Of a DNA stretch of 12,564 nucleotides, positions 1-7,500 are shown piece after piece (positions within the stretch are counted from its first letter, which is position 1; the number at the start of each line of letters is the position of its first letter). Under the pieces are notes generated by a model that did no database searches, was not told the DNA's origin, and saw nothing but the letters and a program-made list of their open reading frames with translations. This DNA comes from an uncultured Prevotella sp. (GTDB taxonomy: Bacteria; Bacteroidota; Bacteroidia; Bacteroidales; Bacteroidaceae), in assembly GCA_900557255.1 (NCBI GenBank), contig USSA01000085.1:1-12564 (forward strand), in the 5' to 3' direction. A program made the position numbers and the translations under genes.

Positions 1-1144
1 TGATGATATGCATCCATTCCTCCATCTTCACCATATAGGTATTCTTCCATTTCAGGAAACTGCGAACCAGGAAGAAATCGCTCAGCATGAAGGCATCGGT
101 GAAGAAAAGACCGAGGAAGTTGCCTCTTCTGTCATACCCCTTCAATATCTTTTCCAGTTGGGCAAAGGAAGGCAGGGCATCTGCCAGGGATTCTTGCATC
201 TCCTTGCCTGATTCGCTATGGAAATTGCGCCTGTTGATAAGCTGAAGTATCTGGGCATAGGCGATGAGCTGATGGCGAAGCTTGCCGCCATTGCTGTCTA
301 TCTTATCAAGTGTCTGCTTGCAGACGAAGAACACCACCATGTATTGAACCAATACCCACCACAGGGCGAAATCCACCGAAACCATATCGCATATCGATAA
401 AATCACGGAACCGATGACTCCGATAATCAGCAGCCATCCGATAACGAGCGAAACCGGAGACCCAAACCATGTCGGCACCTCCATCTTCGAAACCTTCTGC
501 ATCGCATCCACTACCGCAGCAGAATCAATCTTATTCGTCTTGCCATTCACCATTTTGCCATCCGCGGTTTGACTTCTGTTCTTTTCGCCAAGTGCCAGAA
601 ATTCCATTCGCCAGTTTTCGCCTTCTCCAGCCAGTTCCTTCTGCAAATCTCTTCTTCTTTTGATATCTTCCAGGCTCAGAGGCGTTTCCCGGGTAAGATT
701 CCTGGCGAGTGCCTCTGAACCGCCCGAAGTAATGGTTCGGCAGATGCGGTTGAAAAGCGAACTCTTGCCGAAGACATCGAGGTCGAAGGAATAAGGATGC
801 TGCGGATTCTGATAGGAATCGCCCGTCTCGAAAGGCGAGAAATCCCCCTCCAAAGCCTTGATTTCGTCCTGATAAACTTTGAGCAAAGCCGAAAGATGCT
901 CTATCTTCTCCTTATTCTTGTCGTCAAGTCGTCTGATTCCCAGATAGGCAATCAGGCACAGCGCCGCCCCCATCAGATAGTTCTGTGTATCCCCATCCAA
1001 TGCGAAATAGCAGACCAGGGAGGCGAGGATGCCGCCAAAAGCCAGCAGCTCGCCCGTTATAAATCCCGTATTCTTACGCTTCAGGGCAGCCACCTCAGAA
1101 GCGTATCGGCTTACATATTGTTGATAATTCTCCTTGATGTTCAT
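1..1144 (-). CDS. Membrane-anchored MutS-like protein, N-terminal 381 residues (cut by window edge)
   Basis: An open frame with no stop runs from ATG at 1144 to the left edge. I translated it by hand, giving 381 residues. Two hydrophobic helices lie near residues 29-47 and 55-70. A segment at 117-137 (HPYSFDLDVFGKSSLFNRIC) matches the conserved core entry of the Bacteroidetes MutS-like ATPases of roughly 600 residues. A second hydrophobic pair follows at about 231-252 and 258-275, then a helical, lever-like region. The P-loop MutS ATPase domain expected at the C-terminus lies outside the window, so the ATPase itself is not seen. The mismatch-reading N-terminal domain of true MutS is absent and membrane helices take its place, so a role in ordinary mismatch repair is doubtful. 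The start sits 12 bp after the nitroreductase stop, behind a purine-rich stretch, which indicates co-transcription. The family call is fairly sure; the function is unknown. Confidence 0.75.
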   Translation of the reverse strand, partial: MNIKENYQQYVSRYASEVAALKRKNTGFITGELLAFGGILASLVCYFALDGDTQNYLMGAALCLIAYLGIRRLDDKNKEKIEHLSALLKVYQDEIKALEGDFSPFETGDSYQNPQHPYSFDLDVFGKSSLFNRICRTITSGGSEALARNLTRETPLSLEDIKRRRDLQKELAGEGENWRMEFLALGEKNRSQTADGKMVNGKTNKIDSAAVVDAMQKVSKMEVPTWFGSPVSLVIGWLLIIGVIGSVILSICDMVSVDFALWWVLVQYMVVFFVCKQTLDKIDSNGGKLRHQLIAYAQILQLINRRNFHSESGKEMQESLADALPSFAQLEKILKGYDRRGNFLGLFFTDAFMLSDFFLVRSFLKWKNTYMVKMEEWMHII

Positions 1145-1156
1145 ACTTTTTCTTTA

Positions 1157-1702
1157 TTATGAATTTTTCTCCATCCATTTATTATAGGATACATTCTCCT
1201 CTTTCCACTTATCCTTTGCTTCCGCCAGATTCTTCGGATATCCGATGATGAGGGTGTTGAGCGGAATCATCGTCTTGGGCAGATGCAGCAGTTGCTGCAT
1301 TCCCTCGTATCGTTCTTTCAGGGGGTAGAGGGCTGTCCATACACCGCCAAGTCCCAAGCCGTGAGCCATCAGCAGGATGTTCTCCGTGGCTGCCGAACAG
1401 TCTTGAATCCAGAACTCCTGCTCTGTGCCTTCCAGCCCCTTGTCAAGGCATCCGCAAACCACGATGGCAAGCGGTGCCTGCTTCACCATGCTGGCATAAG
1501 GACTGAACTGTGGTATCTGGTCGAGAATCTCCCGGTCGTTGATAACCACAAAATGCCAAGGCTGCTTGTTGCATGCCGATGGAGCCGCCATGCCGGCACG
1601 CAGCATCATCTCCACCTTCTCCTGTTCTACAGGCATGTCTGTATAGCTTCTCACCGATGTACGGCTCATAATATTTTCAAAAATCTGATTCTTTTCCATC
1701 AT
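1157..1702 (-). CDS. Nitroreductase family protein (FMN-dependent)
   Basis: This is a 181-residue protein, a normal length for a small single-domain nitroreductase. The family carries FMN and uses NAD(P)H to reduce nitro groups, quinones or similar acceptors in the cytoplasm. Visible marks are the N-terminal FMN phosphate motif RTSVRSY (residues 14-20), the PSACNKQPWHF segment (about 41-51), which lines the flavin pocket, and the C-terminal GLGGVWTALYP segment (about 116-126). Two ATGs stand in a row at 1702 and 1699 and either could be the start. The gene lies 18 bp after the DUF4143 ATPase and 12 bp before the MutS-like gene, all on the minus strand, so the three are probably one transcript. 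Nothing shows the true substrate. The family call is firm; a biosynthetic or detoxifying role would be a guess. Confidence 0.92.
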   Translation of the reverse strand: MMEKNQIFENIMSRTSVRSYTDMPVEQEKVEMMLRAGMAAPSACNKQPWHFVVINDREILDQIPQFSPYASMVKQAPLAIVVCGCLDKGLEGTEQEFWIQDCSAATENILLMAHGLGLGGVWTALYPLKERYEGMQQLLHLPKTMIPLNTLIIGYPKNLAEAKDKWKEENVSYNKWMEKNS

Positions 1703-1720
1703 TGTTTTTCTGTGTGAGTC

Positions 1721-2935
1721 TTATTTTTTAGGCGAATCATAGCATTCCATAAGCCAGTCGAGCACATATTCTTGCTTGATTCCATCATGAAACTGGACGG
1801 GGTCGTTGTCCAGGGTGAGCAGATATTTTGGAAAATTGTCGGAGATGGACTTCAGGGGTGCCAATTCTCTCTGCATCGTGGTCTCATCCCTTACGCTGAG
1901 CGATACCTGATAGTATGCCTTGTGTTCACCAATGATTACCACGAAGTCTATCTCTGCATCACCGGCTTTGCCTACATAGATTTCTCCGCCTCGTCGTGCT
2001 AGTTCCAGATACACGATGTTCTCAAGTACGTGCCCCAAGTCGCCACCTTTGGTGCCATTGATGACTTGGCGTAGACCTACGTCGGCAAGATAAAGTTTCT
2101 GTCCTGTCTTCAATAACTGCTTACCCTTGGCATCATATCTCTGCACAGGGTAGAAGATATAGCTGTCGGTGAGGGCAGAGACGTAGTTTTCTATCGTATG
2201 AGATGTAGTCTTTCTTCCCAGCGAGGTCATGGTGTCGCTGATGCGCTTGATTACGGATATGTTGCCTATATTGTCAGCAAGGAATCTTACCACACTTTGC
2301 AACATCATCACATCGGTTATCTTCTTGCGGCTCACCACATCTTTCAGTACGATGGTGTTGTAGAGACCTGACAGGTATTCACGCACCATCTCTCGGTCTT
2401 GGCTGATTTGGGGAATGTATGGGAAGGAACCCAGTTCGATGTATTGGCGATAGGCGAGCTCTCGGGAAGTATGGGCAGGCTGCGTCTGCATGAATTCTCG
2501 GAAGGAGAAAGGGAATAGCTTGATTTCGATGTATCTTCCGGTGAGCAGGGTGGCTATTTCGCCAGAGAGCAGGTAGGCATTGCTGCCAGTAACGTAAATG
2601 TCTACGTTGTCTAGCAGAAACAGGCTGTCTATCACTTTCTGGAAATTTTCCACCATCTGTATCTCGTCAAAGAAGAGATAGTTCATCTTGTCTGGGCACA
2701 GGTTCTGCTTTACGTGTGCGTATAAAATTTTATAGTCGAGGAACGGTTCGTTGTCGAGATCCTCGAAGTTGAGGTTCTGTACTTGTTCTTCGGATACTCC
2801 GTCCGAGAGAAGTTTCTCCCTAAACATTCTCAGCAGCGATGACTTGCCACAGCGTCGTATGCCTGTTACTACCTTGATGGCCTTCTTGTCTCTCCATTTC
2901 TCCAGGAGATTCATGTATTCTTTACGCTCTATCAT
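1721..2935 (-). CDS. AAA-type ATP-binding protein with DUF4143 C-terminal domain
   Basis: This 404-residue protein has the usual length and layout of the AAA_14/DUF4143 family, found in many copies in Bacteroidales genomes and of unknown cellular role. The P-loop is at residues 25-33 (GIRRCGKSS). The Walker B strand is at 86-92 (YLFFDEI, with D90 and E91), and a sensor-1-like TGSNA at 116-120. The FPFSFREF segment (141-148) is typical of the family. The C-terminal domain resembles a PD-(D/E)XK nuclease fold: E311, then E328-I-D330 and the strand YYQVS (341-345). The final position where a catalytic lysine would be expected reads QV, so nuclease activity is doubtful. It is the first gene of a close three-gene group. 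The 231-bp gap upstream holds palindromic repeats and a TAnnTTTG element that overlaps one of them. Confidence 0.93.
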   Translation of the reverse strand: MIERKEYMNLLEKWRDKKAIKVVTGIRRCGKSSLLRMFREKLLSDGVSEEQVQNLNFEDLDNEPFLDYKILYAHVKQNLCPDKMNYLFFDEIQMVENFQKVIDSLFLLDNVDIYVTGSNAYLLSGEIATLLTGRYIEIKLFPFSFREFMQTQPAHTSRELAYRQYIELGSFPYIPQISQDREMVREYLSGLYNTIVLKDVVSRKKITDVMMLQSVVRFLADNIGNISVIKRISDTMTSLGRKTTSHTIENYVSALTDSYIFYPVQRYDAKGKQLLKTGQKLYLADVGLRQVINGTKGGDLGHVLENIVYLELARRGGEIYVGKAGDAEIDFVVIIGEHKAYYQVSLSVRDETTMQRELAPLKSISDNFPKYLLTLDNDPVQFHDGIKQEYVLDWLMECYDSPKK

Positions 2936-3003
2936 ATTCTCTTTATGTTCTATTTATTCACTTTGCTATTCATTTTGCATTCTATCTTGATTGCTAAAAA
3001 TGA

Positions 3004-3051
3004 AATGCGCTGCAAATATACGAAACTTTTTTGGGAAATTTGCAGCGCATT
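3004..3051 (-). terminator. Possible intrinsic terminator or attenuator between membrane gene and ATPase gene
   Basis: On the minus strand, AATGCGCTGCAAAT (3051-3038) can pair with ATTTGCAGCGCATT (3017-3004), a perfect 14-bp stem with a 20-nt loop. It is followed by the T-rich TCATTTTTA. This could end transcripts from the upstream membrane protein gene. The 3' arm also contains most of the candidate -7 element, so the same DNA may serve two roles. The U-run is interrupted and the loop is large, which lowers confidence. Confidence 0.35.
3013..3020 (-). promoter_or_regulatory. Candidate -7 promoter element for the ATPase operon
   Basis: Read on the minus strand this is TATATTTG, a match to the Bacteroidetes primary sigma factor -7 element TAnnTTTG. 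Transcription would start near 3006, giving a leader of about 70 nt before the ATG at 2935. No clear TTTG -33 element stands 19-23 bp upstream, so the promoter may be weak or need an activator. It overlaps the 14-bp repeat copy at 3004-3017. Confidence 0.4.
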
Positions 3052-3166
3052 GCAAATTTCTTGTGTTTTTGGGTGAAATTTGCAGCGTATTGCAAATTTC
3101 TTTCTGTAAAACTGATAACACTTTCTGTAATCTGTATATCCGAGAATTTGTATTTATTTAGTTTTA

Positions 3167-3844
3167 TTACCCGATACATCCTATAGTTTTTATCGCCCGA
3201 TACATTCTATAGTATGCGTATATATAAGCCGATGTTGTGGTTATCATACTGATGAGATTCATGCAGGTGAAGGCTGCCTGCTGGGTGTTACCTGCCAGAT
3301 AAAACACTGCAACAGGGAGTATATTTGAGCATAGCAGCCATGCAATGAAAACCAGGACAAGGGCTATGCCCAGTTTGCGCATGTTGCCCCTGTGCTTGCT
3401 GCACAGATGACAGCCGGCTACCAGGGAGGCGATGACGGAAATCAGGCCCATCGTGCTTTCTGTCCAGGTGAGTATGGAAGCCATTTGGGTAATCTGTCCG
3501 TTCTGCATCATCGTTACGAGATGAAGATTGAAGCATTGGCCCAGGATGAATGAGAGCACATAGTAAAGTACCATCAACTCGCTGCAGCGTCGTAGCAATT
3601 TTACGCCTGCTGGTAGCGTGTAGCGGAATATTCCCCATAAAGCTAGAGGGGCGAGCTGCAAGACCAGTTGCTTGATGGTAACCAGGATGGGACTTATTGG
3701 AATCAGGATGGGACTTGTTCTGAAGGATAAGCCCGCTTGTCTGCAAACAGAAAATGCCAGCGAAAACAATGCGAAAATGCAATATGCATACATGGCATAT
3801 TGTGCAATGCGATTTATATCTATAGAATAACTTTTTCTTTCCAT
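3167..3844 (-). CDS. Hypothetical multi-pass membrane protein
   Basis: I do not recognise this 225-residue protein. It has about six hydrophobic helices, near residues 16-34, 44-74 (long, perhaps two short segments), 88-106, 128-147, 157-184 and 190-211, with short loops and a basic C-terminus. No catalytic or binding motif stands out. Residues 44-57 hold a seven-residue tandem repeat (SPILIPI then SPILVTI), encoded by a 21-bp direct repeat at 3683-3716. The last 14 residues are shaped by a 26-bp tandem duplication that shifts the frame and brings in the stop at 3167. The gene has its own promoter-like elements upstream and is separated from the ATPase operon by 231 bp. Stress or envelope roles are possible but unsupported. 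Confidence 0.75.
   Translation of the reverse strand: MERKSYSIDINRIAQYAMYAYCIFALFSLAFSVCRQAGLSFRTSPILIPISPILVTIKQLVLQLAPLALWGIFRYTLPAGVKLLRRCSELMVLYYVLSFILGQCFNLHLVTMMQNGQITQMASILTWTESTMGLISVIASLVAGCHLCSKHRGNMRKLGIALVLVFIAWLLCSNILPVAVFYLAGNTQQAAFTCMNLISMITTTSAYIYAYYRMYRAIKTIGCIG
3170..3213. repeat. 26-bp tandem duplication at the 3' end of the membrane protein gene
   Basis: The 18-bp unit CCCGATACATYCTATAGT occurs at 3170-3187 and again at 3196-3213, with one mismatch and a period of 26 bp. Since 26 is not a multiple of three, gain or loss of one copy changes the reading frame. With one copy removed, the membrane protein frame would join the open frame that ends at 2994. Confidence 0.85.
3683..3716. 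repeat. In-frame 21-bp direct repeat inside the membrane protein gene
   Basis: The 13-bp sequence CAGGATGGGACTT occurs at 3683-3695 and 3704-3716, a period of 21 bp. It encodes the repeated heptad SPILIPI/SPILVTI in a hydrophobic segment. Change in copy number would lengthen or shorten the helix region by seven residues without breaking the frame. Confidence 0.75.
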
Positions 3845-3895
3845 AATTCTACGTTTGATGATTTTATAAACAGCTTATCTTGTATAAAGCCATTG

Positions 3896-3930
3896 CAAAG
3901 ATACGAAGTTTTTGGGAAATTCTAGCAAAA
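3896..3930 (-). promoter_or_regulatory. Promoter of the membrane protein gene
   Basis: On the minus strand TATCTTTG (3903-3896) fits the Bacteroidetes -7 element TAnnTTTG, and TTTTG (3930-3926) fits the -33 element, with 22 bp between them. Predicted start near 3889 gives a leader of about 45 nt before the ATG at 3844. Confidence 0.65.
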
Positions 3931-4019
3931 TAGGTGGAAAATGTCTGGCTATGATATATACTTGTTAAAAGAATGGCAGAGAGACCGATAAAAACTCTTA
4001 AAAATCATAACGTATCTTC

Positions 4020-4334
4020 TTGAATACCAGTATTTGTTGTTTTCTTTGCACGGTATATACTAATAACGCAGTGTATCAATTAGTTAACCAATATGACACC
4101 TTGAGACAAAGGGCATGGGTAGTGACAGGTCTGAAGAAGGATGGAAGCGAGGCGATGCGTCGTACTCTGATGCTCTATGTCAACGAGAGCGGTTTCTATG
4201 CTTTGGTGCTCGGCTCTAAGCTTTCTACTGCCGTGAAGTTCAAAAACTGGGTTACGGCTGATGTGCTGCCACAGATTCGCAAGACGGGTGGTTATCCATG
4301 TTTGTTGTTGCATTTAGATATTGATTTAGGATAA
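4020..4334 (+). pseudogene. Relic of a phage Bro-N antirepressor
   Basis: The open frame reads 104 residues from a TTG. Residues 26-92 (about 4095-4295) look like the C-terminal half of a Bro-N domain, the DNA-binding domain of phage and plasmid antirepressors. The signs are a YVNESGFYALVLGSKL segment (53-68), then FKNWVTADVLPQIRKTGGY (74-92), which matches the family pattern of an aromatic residue, W-V, and VLP-I-RKTG. The start of the domain (the usual GxPWFVAKDV part) is missing. After GGY the frame decays into a leucine-rich tail with no known match and a stop. No integrase, att site or other phage gene lies nearby, so this is a lone fragment of an old prophage or a recombination scar. 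Expression as a short protein cannot be excluded but is unlikely. Confidence 0.65.
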
Positions 4335-4380
4335 GAAAGTAACTTTTTGTAACTCAAAAACATAAATATTCGAATTTTTG

Positions 4381-4412
4381 TTTGGCGGTTAGTGAATTTT
4401 ATTATACCTTTG
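4381..4412 (+). promoter_or_regulatory. Promoter of the SusC/SusD/peptidase operon
   Basis: TTTG at 4381-4384 and TACCTTTG at 4405-4412 fit the Bacteroidetes -33 and -7 elements (TTTG and TAnnTTTG), with 20 bp between them. The transcript would start near 4418-4420, leaving a leader of about 100 nt before the SusC start at 4519. No other good pair is visible in the 180 bp upstream of SusC. Confidence 0.7.
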
Positions 4413-4417
4413 CAACC

Positions 4418-4477
4418 GAATACATTTTTTATATAAACTTGTAAAGGATAACTGGCAATATATAAAGAGGTGTATTC
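4418..4477 (+). promoter_or_regulatory. Long hairpin in the 5' leader of the SusC operon
   Basis: The arms are 4418-4435 and 4459-4477. GAATACA (4418-4424) pairs with TGTATTC (4471-4477), TTTTTT (4425-4430) pairs with AAAGAG (4464-4469) using two G-U pairs, and ATATA (4431-4435) pairs with TATAT (4459-4463). One G at 4470 is bulged. This makes an 18-bp stem with a 23-nt loop. It starts at the predicted transcript start, so it would be the first structure in the RNA. It could protect the mRNA 5' end, or the same DNA symmetry could be a protein binding site. No terminator-like U-run follows. Confidence 0.55.
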
Positions 4478-4518
4478 AAGATAAAGAGAGATAATAATTA
4501 TAAGAAGAGACAGATATT

Positions 4519-7500
4519 ATGAGAATGAAGGTTTTATTTGCTTCCCTGTTGCTGGCTACTTCGGGGCAAGTGCTGGCACAGTCTTCCGGACAGGTTGGGG
4601 GACAGGTCTTCGATGAGAACGGAGACCCTGTAGTAGGTGCCCAGATCATGGTGAAAGGTTCCAAGACTGGAACCGTGACCGACATTGATGGTAAGTTCAG
4701 CTTACCGAGTGCTAAAAAAGGAGAGGCGATAGTCATCACCTATCTCGGTATGGATTCCCAGACCTTGAAGGCGGCTCCAGGCATGAAGGTAAGCATGCAC
4801 TCTCAAGACCGCCAGCTCGACGAAGTGATTGTTGTGGCATACGGCGAGCAGAAGAAATCCTCTTTCACTGGTTCTGCAGGCGTAGTGGATGCAGATAAAA
4901 TAGCCGTGCGTCAGGTAACCAATGTGGTAGATGCCCTCAATGGTCAGGTAGCTGGTGTGCAGATGATAAATACATCTGGCAATCCGTCTTCTACCCCTAC
5001 CATCCGTGTGCGCGGTATCAGCTCCATCAATGCAGGTCAGGATCCGTTGATCGTGGTAGATGGTGCACCTTATTATGGTTCCTGGAGTGACATCAACCCA
5101 GCGGATGTGGCTTCTGTTACCGTATTGAAAGATGCGGCAAGTAATGCACTCTACGGAGCCCGTGGTGCCAATGGTGTCATTATGATTACCACCAAGAATC
5201 CGCAGGTGGGCAAGACCGTCATCACTGTTGATGCCAAATGGGGCAGCAATAGCCGTGGCTCTCAGACTTATGATATGATATCCGATCCCGGTCAATATTA
5301 TGAGACACACTATAAGTCATTGTATAATTACTATACCAATGGCAAGGGTATGTCAGCTTATGCGGCTCATGTGGCTGCCAATAACGCGATTGGTGGTTCT
5401 TCAGAAAAGGGCGGATTGGGTTATATCTGCTACAATGTGCCTGAGGGACAGTATCTCATTGGCGATAATGGAAAGCTGAATCCTAATGCTACATTGGGAA
5501 ACAAAATCTCTTATAACGGAAAGGACTATACGATTAGTCCGGACAACTGGCTCAAGGCGGCTTACCGAAACACCCTCCGGCAGGAGTATAATATGAATGT
5601 GAATGGTGGAAACGACAGTTCCCAGTTCTATGCTTCGTTGGGCTATCTGGATAACCCAGGTATCGCATACGGATCTCAGTTTAAGCGATATACTGCACGC
5701 CTGAAGGCTACCTATAAGGCAAATGAATGGCTGAAGGTGGGTGGTAACGTAAACTATGCCCATACCGTTACAGACTATGCCACAGAGGTAGATTCTAATG
5801 GAAAAAACAGTTCCACCAATACCTTCTACATGGTCAATACCATCGCTCCTATCTATCCGCTGTATCTCAGAGATGGCAATGGCAATATCATGACCGATGA
5901 TAATGGTAAGATATATGATTATGGTAACGGAATGAATGCAGGCTTGAATCGACCTGTACTCTCTCAGGTCAACCAGTTGAAGAATGACCAACTTCAGGCA
6001 TCCCATTCTGTAGGAAATACTTTCGGTATTAATGGCTTTGCTGAGATTACCCCAACATTTGTCAAGGGACTGAAGATTACCTTGAACGGTACGGTGGATG
6101 ACTATGAATATCGCTATCAGAGTACCCAGCAGCCTTATTATGGATTTGGTGCAACGACTTATCCTAATGGTGAGGTAACCGTAGGACATTACCGTTATTA
6201 TACTGTCAACTTCCAGCAGTTGGTAAACTATGCCCGTTCTTTTGGTCTGCACAACATGACATTGTTGTTGGGCCATGAGAACTATAAGCAGACTTATGAA
6301 TACGTATATGGCGGCCGTTCCAACATGTTCTCTTTCAAGGAAAACCATGAGTTGGCAGGTGCTATCACTAATGAGCCGACATATTCTAATCAGACCAATT
6401 ACAACACCGAAGGTTTCTTCTTCCGTGGCATGTATGATTATGATGGCAAGTATTTCGGCCAGGTATCTTATCGCCGTGACGGTTCATCCCGCTTCTCTCC
6501 AGCCCATCGCTGGGGCGATTTCTATTCTTTCGGTGGTGCCTGGATACTGACCAAGGAAGATTGGATGGCAGGCACCAAGTCTTGGCTCAACATGCTGAAG
6601 GTGAAATTCTCTTTTGGTCAGCAGGGTAACGATGCCATCGGTAACAACCGTTATCTGGATACTTACGGCATCGGTAGCATGAATGGTGACATGGCGCTGA
6701 CCTTTGCTTCAAAGGGTAATGATAAGATTACCTGGGAGACCAATACCAATATCAACGCAGGTCTTGAATTCGAACTCTTCAAGGGTCGTCTGACCGGTGA
6801 TGTGGAGTATTTCTACCGCAAAACCACTGACATGCTCTGTTTCATCAGCGTGCCTATGTCAATGGGTTATGCAGGCTATTACTCTAATGTGGGTAACATG
6901 GTGAACCGTGGTGTAGAACTGAATCTTGCAGGAGATGTAATCCGCACCAAGGATTTTGCGTGGAACATCAGTCTCAATGCCACACACTATACCAATGAGA
7001 TAACGAAGCTTTATGAAGAGAACAAGAACGAGATGCTGAGCGGATATGCCGGTTATCATAACGGTTCTTATTATTATGGTGAAGGATTGCCTATCTACAC
7101 CTGGAGACTGAAGAGATATGCGGGCGTAAATGAGAAAGGAGAATCCACATGGTATGTTGAGAACGAAGATGGTTCGTTGGGTAAGTCAGCAAAATGGTCG
7201 GAAGGCTCTTATTTTGCCTGTGGCGACCCTACTCCTGATCTTTATGGTGGATTTGGTACATCGTTGTCGTTTAAGGGTATCGATGTCAGTGTGAACTTCA
7301 CTTATTCCATCGGCGGCAAATCTTACGATTCAGGTTATCAGAGTCTGATGGGTGTTCCTTATGACAGCTGGACAGGTTTCAATTTCCATAAGGATATGCT
7401 GGATGCCTGGTCTCCAAGTAACAGAGGATCCAACATCCCTCGCCTCCAGTATAATGATACGGATGCAAGCTCATCTTCTGACCGTTTCCTGATCAATGCA

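Larger units (their letters stand above)
3004..3100. repeat. Cluster of palindromic repeats upstream of the ATPase gene
   Basis: Two nearly identical 26-bp palindromes lie at 3035-3060 and 3075-3100, offset by 40 bp. Each has perfect 10-bp arms, GAAATTTGCA and TGCAAATTTC, around a 6-bp centre (GCGCAT or GCGTAT); they differ by one base. Both follow a T-and-G-rich run (TTTTTTGGG or TTTTTGGGT). A third, partial copy at 3004-3017 repeats 14 bp of the unit in inverted orientation, so it can pair with 3038-3051 over a 20-nt loop. The cluster may act as an operator, as an RNA structure, or may be a dispersed repeat; the sequence alone does not decide. Confidence 0.85.

Noticed and set aside
797..1717. 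Plus-strand frames of 121 and 144 codons opposite the MutS-like and nitroreductase genes
   Set aside because: The minus-strand proteins have clear family motifs across the same DNA, and the plus-strand translations show none.
3035..3100. CRISPR array
   Set aside because: Only two full units with a 14-bp interval, each unit being a perfect palindrome, and no cas genes nearby.
2994..3179. 61-codon minus-strand frame over the palindromic repeats
   Set aside because: Its sequence is mostly translation of the repeats (KFAMRCKF and similar) and it has no ribosome site. It matters only as the possible former tail of the membrane protein.
4702..5310. 202-codon minus-strand frame and the similar 200-codon frame at 10800-11402
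   Set aside because: Both are antisense shadows of the SusC and C10 peptidase genes, with His- and Ile-rich composition and no recognisable motif.
5401..6348. 315-codon open frame on the minus strand inside SusC
   Set aside because: It is antisense to a well-supported SusC gene, is rich in Ile, Arg and Cys without domain pattern, and has no promoter or ribosome site of its own.
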